DNA from: Rhodosalinus sp046542825
GTDB taxonomy: Bacteria > Pseudomonadota > Alphaproteobacteria > Rhodobacterales > Rhodobacteraceae
DNA length: 7,208 nucleotides
Direction of reading: 5' to 3'
NCBI RefSeq assembly: GCF_046542825.1
Contig: NZ_JBKHAQ010000132.1
Span: forward strand, 1 to 7,208
Shown here: piece by piece, positions 1 through 5,520 of the stretch
Position numbering within the stretch: position 1 is the stretch's first letter
How the letters are laid out: every line of letters starts with the position of its first letter
Program-made: the position numbers and the translations under genes
The notes under the pieces: model-generated
Seen by the model: the letters and a program-made list of their open reading frames with translations, nothing else
Databases searched by the model: none
What the model was told of the DNA's origin: nothing

Positions 1-55
1 GCCACGGCAGCTTGCCACCGCCTGCAGCGCCAGAAAAAGGGGGAAGGCGGAATGA
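1..55 (+). CDS. 3' end of upstream flagellar gene, probably fliO
   Basis: A reading frame enters from the left edge in the frame starting at base 2 and ends at the TGA at 53-55, which overlaps the fliP start codon as ATGA. Only 17 residues are visible, a basic tail ending RKRGKAE. The ATGA junction matches the coupling seen between the genes downstream, and the family order fliO-P-Q-R makes FliO the first guess. The tail is too short to identify by sequence, and fliN or another flagellar gene is possible. The frame used by fliP is also open back to the edge, so the overlap logic, not a stop, supports this call. Confidence 0.45.
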   Translation, partial: PRQLATACSARKRGKAE

Positions 56-798
56 TCCGGCTTGCGATCGCGCTTTTCGCCCTGCTCATGGCCGGAACCG
101 GAGCTGAGGCGCAGGGCCTGCCCGTCCTCACGCTCGATGAGGGCGAGAACGGCACGAGCTATTCGCTGTCGCTTCAGGTTCTGTTCCTGATGACGGCGCT
201 GACGATCCTGCCCTCGCTCGTTCTGGGGATGAGCGCCTTCACCCGCATCATCATCGTGCTCTCGATCCTGCGTCAGGCGCTGGGCACGCAGCAGACGCCG
301 CCCAACCAGGTGCTGATCGCGATCACGCTCTTTCTGAGCTTCTTCGTGATGCAGCCCGTGCTGGCGGAAATGTACGCGATGGCGCTCGAACCCTATCTGG
401 ACGGACAGATCGGCGCGCGCGAGGCGCTCGAGCTTGCACGCGCACCGATCTCGGCCTTCATGATCGAGAACACGCGGCAGAACGATCTGCTGATGTTCGC
501 CGATCTCGCGGGGATCGAGGGCTTCGAGAGCCGCGAGGAGGTGCCGCTGTCGGTGCTCTTGCCCGCCTTCATCACCTCCGAGCTCAAGACGGCGTTCCAG
601 ATCGGCTTCCTGATCTTCCTGCCCTTCCTCGTCATCGACATGGTGATCGCCTCGATCCTGATGGCGCTCGGCATGATGATGCTGTCGCCCATGCTTGTCT
701 CGTTGCCCTTCAAGCTTCTGCTCTTCGTGCTGGTGGACGGCTGGGCGCTGACCATGGGCTCGCTGGCAAGCGGCTTCGGCACGGGGGTGCTGCAATGA
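52..798 (+). CDS. fliP: Flagellar export gate protein FliP
   Basis: FliP is a core subunit of the inner-membrane export gate (FliP5-FliQ4-FliR1) through which rod, hook and filament proteins leave the cytoplasm. The 248-residue product is close to the usual length. Residues 1-20 look like a cleavable signal peptide ending in AEA, as FliP normally has. Family hallmarks follow: a first membrane span at about 42-62, then TRIIIVLSILRQALGTQQTP from residue 64, NQVLIAITLFLSFF from 85, and two C-terminal spans at about 184-204 and 212-236. Three methionines at 208-210 correspond to the methionine gasket known to seal the FliP pore. The start at 52 is chosen because it gives the signal peptide, overlaps the upstream stop as ATGA and follows a purine-rich GGGGGAAGG. 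Its own stop overlaps the fliQ start (ATGA at 795-798). Confidence 0.97.
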   Translation: MIRLAIALFALLMAGTGAEAQGLPVLTLDEGENGTSYSLSLQVLFLMTALTILPSLVLGMSAFTRIIIVLSILRQALGTQQTPPNQVLIAITLFLSFFVMQPVLAEMYAMALEPYLDGQIGAREALELARAPISAFMIENTRQNDLLMFADLAGIEGFESREEVPLSVLLPAFITSELKTAFQIGFLIFLPFLVIDMVIASILMALGMMMLSPMLVSLPFKLLLFVLVDGWALTMGSLASGFGTGVLQ

Positions 799-1061
799 AC
801 TATGATGCGAACATCGAACACCTGCGGCTCGCCTACTGGAACATCCTGCTGACCGCGGGTCCCGTGCTGGGTGTGGCGCTGGCGGTCGGGCTTCTGGTCG
901 GCGTGCTGCAGGCGGCGACCTCGGTGAACGAGGCCACGCTGAGCTTCGTGCCGAAGCTCGCGGTCGTGCTGCTGACCATGGGGCTCGCCTCGGGATTCAT
1001 GATGACGGTGATGACCGACTACGTCACCGACATCTTCGCCACCATCGCGACGATCCGCTGA
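795..1061 (+). CDS. fliQ: Flagellar export gate protein FliQ
   Basis: FliQ wraps around the FliP/FliR core of the export gate and helps keep it closed. The product has 88 residues, the normal size, and forms a membrane hairpin with spans at about 17-41 and 53-77. The loop between them carries the family signature, here GVLQAATSVNEATLSFVPKL (residues 36-55), matching the usual QAATxxNExTLSFxPK pattern. The ATG lies inside the fliP stop (ATGA), and the final A of the fliQ stop codon is the first base of the fliR ATG. Such spacing implies translational coupling. There is no room for a separate promoter. Identification is firm from the signature, size and position. Confidence 0.96.
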   Translation: MNYDANIEHLRLAYWNILLTAGPVLGVALAVGLLVGVLQAATSVNEATLSFVPKLAVVLLTMGLASGFMMTVMTDYVTDIFATIATIR

Positions 1062-1879
1062 TGCTGACGGGCGCGGACGCCACGGCCGGCCTGCCCGCGC
1101 TTGAACTCGCGGCGGTGATGACCTGGGTTTTCCAGTTCATGTTCTCGATGCTGCGCATCGGTGCCTTCCTCATCGCCTCGCCGCTCTTCGGGGCGCGATT
1201 CATCCCGCTGCCGGTGCGGATCGTGGCCGCCGCCGCGCTCACGCTGCCCACGCTCTCGCTCTACGAGCCGCCAGCGCCGGACGCCTTTCGCAGCCTGGCG
1301 CTGGTGCCCGCCGTGCTGACCGAGGTCGCCATCGGCGCGCTGGCGGGGCTGCTGCTCACGGTTGTTTTCGGCGCGGCGGCGCTGGCGGGGGATCGGATCG
1401 CCAACACAGCCGGCCTTGGCTTCGCCTCGCAGGTGGACCCGGCCGCCGGTGTGACGATGCCGGTCGTCAGCCAGATGTTCAGCCTCTTCCTACTTGTGGT
1501 CTTCGTGTCGCAGGACGGGCACCTGACGGCGATCCGCCTGGTATTGGAAAGCTATGCCGTCCTGCCGCCGGGGCAGCCTGCGAACCTGACGCTGGGGGTC
1601 ACCCAAGGGCTCGAGGCCGTGGGTCTGATGTTCGTCGCCGGCGCGCAACTGATGATGCCGGCGGTGACGGTCCTCCTTCTCGTCAACATGGTCGTCGGCG
1701 TCGTCACGCGCTCGGCCCCGCAGCTCAACATCTTTTCCGTGGGCTTCCCCATGACGATCCTGGCGGGCGTCGGCCTCCTGTGGTGGGGCGCCCCAGCAAT
1801 GGGGGTGGCGCTTTCGGCCCTCGCCGAAGAGGCGGTGATGCGCCTGTCGGACGCGCTGCAGGGGGTGGCCGATGGCTGA
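1061..1879 (+). CDS. fliR: Flagellar export gate protein FliR
   Basis: FliR is the single-copy subunit that completes the FliP pentamer in the export gate and contacts FlhB. The 272-residue product is slightly longer than the typical 260 and is strongly hydrophobic with several membrane spans. Recognisable family stretches include RIGAFLIASPLFGARFIPLP (32-51), the FASQVDPAAGV segment with MPVVSQMFSLFLLVVF after it, the GHLTAIRLVLESY segment, and NIFSVGFPMTILAGVGLL near the C-terminus. The gene starts on the last base of the fliQ stop and its own TGA lies 8 bases inside flhB. The order P-Q-R-flhB is conserved across many flagellar loci, and in some bacteria FliR and FlhB are even fused. Confidence 0.96.
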   Translation: MLTGADATAGLPALELAAVMTWVFQFMFSMLRIGAFLIASPLFGARFIPLPVRIVAAAALTLPTLSLYEPPAPDAFRSLALVPAVLTEVAIGALAGLLLTVVFGAAALAGDRIANTAGLGFASQVDPAAGVTMPVVSQMFSLFLLVVFVSQDGHLTAIRLVLESYAVLPPGQPANLTLGVTQGLEAVGLMFVAGAQLMMPAVTVLLLVNMVVGVVTRSAPQLNIFSVGFPMTILAGVGLLWWGAPAMGVALSALAEEAVMRLSDALQGVADG

Positions 1880-3032
1880 AGAGAACGAGGACGGCCAGGA
1901 AAAGACCGAGGAACCGACCCCGCGGCGTCTGGAGAAGGCGCGCGAGGAAGGCCAGGTCCTGTCGTCGAAGGAGGTCTTCGTGTTCGTCGGCATGGCGGCG
2001 GCCACGCTTATGCTGGGCGCGGGGCTCAGCTACCTGCCGGAGGTATCGTCGGGCTGGGGTGGCTACCTGCGCTTTGGCGGGCCGGAGCGGCTGGATGCGC
2101 AGATCGCCGCGCGGGCGCAGGCGGCACTGGAATTCTGCCTTTACGCGGGGCTGCTCGTCGGCCTGCCGCTGATGGCGCTGACGCTGCTCGCGCAGGCGGC
2201 GATTGGTGGCGGCATCACCTTCGCGGCCAAGGCGATGCAGCCCAAGGCATCGAAGCTCAACCCGCTCAAGGGGCTGCAGCGCATGGTGTCGATGAAGGCG
2301 CTGGTCGAGCTTGCGAAGGCGGTGCTGAAGGTCTCGCTGCTGATCGGCGCGGGGCTCGTCACGCTCATCCCGGCCCTACCGCGCCTCGATACACTGGTCT
2401 TCGCCTCGGTGGCCGAGGCGATGGACGTCTTCGGCGGCGTGACGGTGCGTGTCCTCGGCACGCTCTGCGCGGGGCTGCTGGCGATCGCGGCCGTCGATCT
2501 CGCGTGGCAGATCCACAGCCATTTCAAGAAGCTGCGGATGACCCGGCAGGAGGTTCGGGACGAGCACAAGCAGACCGAGGGCTCTCCCGAGGTCAAGGGA
2601 CAGATCCGCCGGCGGCAGATGGAGGCATCGCGCAAGGGAGCGCAACGGCGGCGCGCGCTCGACGACGTGCCCTCGGCCACGAGCATCGTGACGAACCCGA
2701 CGCATTTTGCCGTGGCCATGCGTTATGTCCCCGGCGAGACGGATGCACCTGTCGTGGTCGCGGTGGGCGACGGGGCGCTCGCGCATCGTATCGTCGAGAT
2801 CGGCGGCCGCGCCGGGGTTCCTGTCCTGCATGTGCCCCTGCTGGCCCGCGCGCTCTACTTCACTGCCGAGATCGGACAGTCGATCCCCGAGGATCTCTAC
2901 GCCGCCGTCGCCGTGATCGAGGCGCACGTCCAGCGGCTCGATCACGGGCTCGACGCCGAGCTGCCGCACGTCGAGCTGCCGCCCTCGATGCGCTTCGACG
3001 AGCACGGATACCCGCTGGAAGGAGAGACATGA
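1872..3032 (+). CDS. flhB: Flagellar export switch protein FlhB
   Basis: FlhB sits at the export gate and switches substrate choice from rod/hook to filament proteins after cleaving itself. The 386-residue product matches the usual 380-385. The N-terminus carries the hallmark KTEEPTPRRLEKAREEGQV (11-29). Four membrane spans follow at about 34-55, 88-110, 148-168 and 188-212, then the conserved cytoplasmic linker MTRQEVRDEHKQTEG (223-237). The autocleavage site NPTH is intact at residues 275-278, with cleavage expected between N275 and P276, so the switch should work. The C-terminal cleaved domain runs to the end with no truncation. The start overlaps the fliR stop by 8 bases, and the stop TGA overlaps the ATG of the next small gene. 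Confidence 0.97.
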   Translation: MAEENEDGQEKTEEPTPRRLEKAREEGQVLSSKEVFVFVGMAAATLMLGAGLSYLPEVSSGWGGYLRFGGPERLDAQIAARAQAALEFCLYAGLLVGLPLMALTLLAQAAIGGGITFAAKAMQPKASKLNPLKGLQRMVSMKALVELAKAVLKVSLLIGAGLVTLIPALPRLDTLVFASVAEAMDVFGGVTVRVLGTLCAGLLAIAAVDLAWQIHSHFKKLRMTRQEVRDEHKQTEGSPEVKGQIRRRQMEASRKGAQRRRALDDVPSATSIVTNPTHFAVAMRYVPGETDAPVVVAVGDGALAHRIVEIGGRAGVPVLHVPLLARALYFTAEIGQSIPEDLYAAVAVIEAHVQRLDHGLDAELPHVELPPSMRFDEHGYPLEGET

Positions 3033-3241
3033 TGATGAAACGTCACGAAACCCGCGGCGCCGGGCAGACCATCTCGGCCATGACATTCGCCTGTGCGGGC
3101 GCCGTCTTTGCCTCTGCCGCGCTTGGCGGCGAGCATGGCGTACTGGCCTCTGCCGTGCTCGCGCTCAGTTCCGCCGCCTGTTTCGCAGCCGTCCTCGGCA
3201 CAACGCTCGCGAAGCGGCTGACCGGCCGCCGCAAACGTTAG
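3029..3241 (+). CDS. Small two-span membrane protein, translationally coupled to flhB
   Basis: I do not recognise this 70-residue protein. It begins with three consecutive ATG codons (3029, 3032, 3035), the first overlapping the flhB stop as ATGA. AAGGAG at 3019-3024 lies 4, 7 or 10 bases before them, so the second ATG has the best spacing and the exact start is uncertain. Two hydrophobic segments (about residues 14-33 and 39-60) are flanked by basic ends (MKRHETR and AKRLTGRRKR), suggesting a membrane hairpin with both ends in the cytoplasm. Its place as last gene of the export-gate operon suggests a role at the export apparatus or basal body, but that is inference from position only. Its stop overlaps the stop of the convergent gene by three bases. 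Confidence 0.72.
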   Translation: MMMKRHETRGAGQTISAMTFACAGAVFASAALGGEHGVLASAVLALSSAACFAAVLGTTLAKRLTGRRKR

Positions 3242-3789
3242 AGCGCGGGACGCACCTGGGCCCCCGCGGCGAGCCGTATCGCCCAGGCGTGCACCTCCTC
3301 CGCGAAGATCAGGGCGACTTCGGGATGCGCGCGCAGGAGCGCATCGATCGCCCGTTCGCGCCCCTCCAGCGGCGGTTCCGCCTCGTCGAGGTTCGCCGGC
3401 GTCCAGTCACGTCCCGGCAGGCGCAGCTCGATCCCGGCGGGCGAGATGTCGCGGTAGCCCCAGCGGAAGCCGAACAGGTCGTATTCGAACGGCCCGTCGC
3501 TCTCGGGTTCGCCGTCCAGACGGATCAGATGCATGCGGACGAAGTCGAGCAGCGCGTCGCGGGTGCGCTCGAGAATTTCCGCGCCGATCGCCCTCCACCC
3601 CGCGTCTCGCCCGGCATCAAGCCGCTCCCACGGGTCGTCGCTCGCGGCGGGGCGGAAGACAAGACGCCCCTCGACACCAGTTTCAGCGATCTCGAACGCG
3701 CTCTCGGCGACAACCAGCCGCGCGAAGGGGGCGCCCGGTCCTGCGGGGGCCGGACGACAAGTCTGCTCTTCGATCGCTTCGTCGCGCAT
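3238..3789 (-). CDS. Conserved-looking soluble protein of unknown function (183 residues)
   Basis: This reads on the minus strand with strong G/C preference at third codon positions and a composition typical of a folded soluble protein. I see no signal peptide, membrane span or family motif. Visible features are an acidic, Pro/Ala-rich N-terminus, a central helix-like stretch (AEILERTRDALLDFVRMHL, 70-88), an aromatic-rich core (FEYDLFGFRWGYRDI, 101-115) and a C-terminal helical part with HPEVALIFAEEVHAWAIRLA (155-174). The start at 3789 is preceded by AGGAGG (complement of 3800-3805) with a 10-base spacer. An in-frame ATG at 3921 would add 44 low-complexity residues without a better ribosome site. 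It is divergent from the candidate motF gene and convergent with the flhB operon. A flagellum-related job is plausible from location alone. Confidence 0.75.
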   Translation of the reverse strand: MRDEAIEEQTCRPAPAGPGAPFARLVVAESAFEIAETGVEGRLVFRPAASDDPWERLDAGRDAGWRAIGAEILERTRDALLDFVRMHLIRLDGEPESDGPFEYDLFGFRWGYRDISPAGIELRLPGRDWTPANLDEAEPPLEGRERAIDALLRAHPEVALIFAEEVHAWAIRLAAGAQVRPAL

Positions 3790-3888
3790 GACGCCCTGGC
3801 CTCCTGTCGTTTCGGATCCTGTTGAGGGGAACGGCGCCGCCGCGCCGCCGCTTAGGGCCCCGGCAGAGATTTCCGCGCGGCCCGCAAC

Positions 3889-3904
3889 TGGCACGATTGC
3901 TGCA
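3889..3904 (+). promoter_or_regulatory. Sigma-54 (-24/-12) promoter for the candidate motF unit
   Basis: The sequence TGGCACGATTGCTGCA matches the sigma-54 consensus TGGCAC-N5-TTGCA at every consensus position except the first T of the -12 box, which is C. The GG (3890-3891) and GC (3902-3903) are separated by exactly 10 bases, the strict spacing this class needs. Transcription would start near 3915, leaving a leader of about 24 bases that still contains the ribosome site GGGAG at 3928-3932. A gene for RpoN itself lies in the same window, which makes the assignment coherent. The upstream activator site is not identified. Confidence 0.85.
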
Positions 3905-3938
3905 AGAACAGCAGTCGACATCCCGACGGGAGTGCCCC

Positions 3939-4682
3939 ATGAGCAAAAAAACGACCCTCGAGGAAAGCGTAAAGCTCGCCCTCGAGGCCGCAGAGGCCGC
4001 GAATTCGGTCGCCGCAGACAACGAAGCTGCTGCGGCCGCCGTCGAGAAAGCCGCGCGGCAGATGGAGCGGACGACGCGCCGCGCGACCCTCGCCGGCGGC
4101 GGAGCTGCCGGGCTCGCCCTTGTCGCCTGCATCCTTGGCGGCATGGCATTCCATCGCGCCCAGACGGACATGACGCACACCAACGAGACCCTGATCGAGG
4201 GCCTCGCGATGTTCGCCGAGAGCGTGGATGCCCTGAAGACAGCGGTCGAAACCGGTGGAGCTGTGCTCTCTGATGCGGCGGACGAACAATCCTCGATCGC
4301 CGCCCTGACCGCGCGCCTCGACGATCTCGAAACGGTGATCGCCGCGCGCGTGGTCGAGGCCGTCGAGGACTCCGCCAACCTCGGCCCGCAACTCGCACGG
4401 GCGATCATCGAGGAAATCGGCGCGACCGAGGCGCGGCTTCAGGACGGCGTGCTGCAGCGCGCCCGCGATCTGGAGCTCTCCTTTACAGAGATGCTTTCGG
4501 CTCAGACGGACGCGCTCCTCAACGTCCGTCCCGCCCCAGAACGCGCAATCGAGGCGGCGCCGCGCCCACCCGCCCGGCCGGCGGGAGCAGGCCGGGACGA
4601 GGCGCGCGCCGGCGGCGCTAAGGCCGGCGGTGGCGCGGGCGCCGACGGCACCGACAGCGTCAATCCCTTCACCTACCCCTGA
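3939..4682 (+). CDS. Bitopic membrane protein with long periplasmic coiled region; candidate MotF
   Basis: The 247-residue product has a helical, Ala/Glu-rich cytoplasmic N-terminus (1-48) ending in basic MERTTRR. One membrane span follows at about 51-71, then a periplasmic part made mostly of amphipathic helix with a coiled-coil look (about 75-195). A Pro/Ala/Gly-rich tail (197-237) ends in NPFTYP. The positive-inside rule places the C-terminus in the periplasm. In Rhodobacter sphaeroides Fla1, MotF is a bitopic protein with periplasmic C-terminus, encoded in the flagellar cluster at the head of a short transcription unit and needed, with FliL, for rotation through MotB. Topology, neighbours, unit structure and the sigma-54 promoter all fit, but I have not aligned the sequences, so the symbol is left empty. 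The start at 3939 follows GGGAG with 6-base spacing and lies downstream of the promoter. Confidence 0.8.
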   Translation: MSKKTTLEESVKLALEAAEAANSVAADNEAAAAAVEKAARQMERTTRRATLAGGGAAGLALVACILGGMAFHRAQTDMTHTNETLIEGLAMFAESVDALKTAVETGGAVLSDAADEQSSIAALTARLDDLETVIAARVVEAVEDSANLGPQLARAIIEEIGATEARLQDGVLQRARDLELSFTEMLSAQTDALLNVRPAPERAIEAAPRPPARPAGAGRDEARAGGAKAGGGAGADGTDSVNPFTYP

Positions 4683-4705
4683 TCTGCCAGAGGAGACCTG
4701 ACCGA

Positions 4706-5410
4706 ATGCAGGAGAGCGATGCGGACAAGGGTGCCGGTGCCCGCGGCACGGCGCTGGAACTGCGCGCCACCAACGAAAGGGGCGCGGCGCTCGGGCTCCG
4801 GGCGGGCGATCAGGTCGTCGCGATCGACGGCACCCCGCTGACCGGCGGCACCGCCGAGCTGACGGCGGACCTTGCACCGGGCCGAGGCCCGCGCGCACTT
4901 GGCGTGCGGCGCGGCGATGCCACCTTTCCCGTCCTTGCCGACACGAGCGACCTGGGGCGCTGGGTTGCGATTCCGGCCCCCGAGGGCCTGCAGCCGCGGG
5001 CACTCGATCCCGACACGCTGTGCAACTGGGAGCTCTTCCGCGACGCGCGCGGCCGCTACGACCTGCAGCCGCTGACCCCCTCGCTCTGGGCGCTCGTGGC
5101 GACGCCGCTGTGGCTGGCCCACAACCGGCTCTGGACCCCGCTGGCCGTGCATCTCTCCGCGACGGTCAGCGCCCTGCCGGTCGGGGTGCTTCCGGCCTGC
5201 GCGGTCTATGCGCTGGGCTCCGTATACGTCTGGCGCGCGGCACGGATGCTCTTCCGGGTCGCCCGGCAATCCGAGGGGATGCAGCCTTTCGCACTGGTGG
5301 CGGCAAGCGCGGCACGGGAGGCGCACGCGCTCTGTGCGACCCTGGCCCCGGACCTGCGTCATGTGGATGCCTCGCCCGCGCCGGCGGAGCCTGCCGCGAT
5401 CGGCCGCTAG
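4706..5410 (+). CDS. PDZ-like domain protein with C-terminal membrane hairpin
   Basis: I do not recognise this 234-residue protein as a named gene. Residues about 22-76 resemble a PDZ fold: ERGAALGLRAGDQVVAIDGT (24-43) matches the GLxxGDxIxxIdG pattern that binds C-terminal peptides. A middle segment (80-122) contains NWELFRDARGRYDL, followed by hydrophobic stretches at about 126-138, 143-160 and 160-183, suggesting two or three membrane passes. The pattern SLWALVATPLWLAHNRLW recalls small membrane domains with a W-x-x-PLWLxxxRxW core, an impression only. There is no signal peptide, so the PDZ part is probably cytoplasmic. It lies 23 bases after the candidate motF with AGGAG at 4691-4695, ten bases before the ATG, and so is most likely cotranscribed from the sigma-54 promoter. 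Confidence 0.78.
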   Translation: MQESDADKGAGARGTALELRATNERGAALGLRAGDQVVAIDGTPLTGGTAELTADLAPGRGPRALGVRRGDATFPVLADTSDLGRWVAIPAPEGLQPRALDPDTLCNWELFRDARGRYDLQPLTPSLWALVATPLWLAHNRLWTPLAVHLSATVSALPVGVLPACAVYALGSVYVWRAARMLFRVARQSEGMQPFALVAASAAREAHALCATLAPDLRHVDASPAPAEPAAIGR

Positions 5411-5444
5411 GCCCGCGGCGCCGGCCGCGCTACCCTGACACATC

Positions 5445-5477
5445 GCTGGCAGGCCGCGCTTCGCGCGGTTTGCCGGC
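5445..5477 (+). terminator. Long hairpin after the candidate motF unit, probable terminator without U tract
   Basis: Bases 5445-5459 pair with 5463-5477 around a TTC loop: 15 pairs, of which three are G-U in the + strand RNA. Those three become A-C mismatches in minus-strand RNA, so the hairpin is better formed on transcripts from the candidate motF unit, whose last stop is at 5410. No run of U follows, so termination may need Rho, or the hairpin may act mainly as a 3' end stabiliser. Confidence 0.5.
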
Positions 5478-5483
5478 TGGACA

Positions 5484-5507
5484 CGCCGCCGCCCGTTGGC
5501 GGCGGCG
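5484..5507. terminator. Perfect GC hairpin between convergent genes
   Basis: CGCCGCCGCC (5484-5493) and GGCGGCGGCG (5498-5507) form a perfect 10-pair stem around CGTT, 13 bases past the rpoN stop on the minus strand. It could serve either direction because all pairs are Watson-Crick, but neither side has a T run. With the preceding hairpin it fills the 110-base gap between the stops at 5410 and 5521. A GC-repeat by chance cannot be excluded in DNA this rich in G and C. Confidence 0.42.
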
Positions 5508-5520
5508 GTGGCGGCCGGGG

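Noticed and set aside
3289..3825. A 178-residue open frame on the + strand opposite the 183-residue gene
   Set aside because: Third-position bias and residue composition favour the minus strand, which also has a ribosome site at its start. The + frame has no ribosome site that stands out and ends in non-coding DNA.
3822..3938. Upstream in-frame ATG at 3822 as candidate motF start
   Set aside because: It lies before the sigma-54 promoter, adds an Arg/Pro-rich stretch, and the ATG at 3939 has a well-spaced GGGAG.
3852..5003. Long minus-strand frame opposite the candidate motF gene
   Set aside because: The product is Arg/Pro/His-rich without folded features, crosses the gene junction at 4682-4706, and is antisense to two genes with good starts and a promoter.
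5479..5492. GG-N10-GC match on the + strand after the PDZ gene
   Set aside because: Only the GG and GC agree within a GC-repeat hairpin, and it would point antisense into rpoN.
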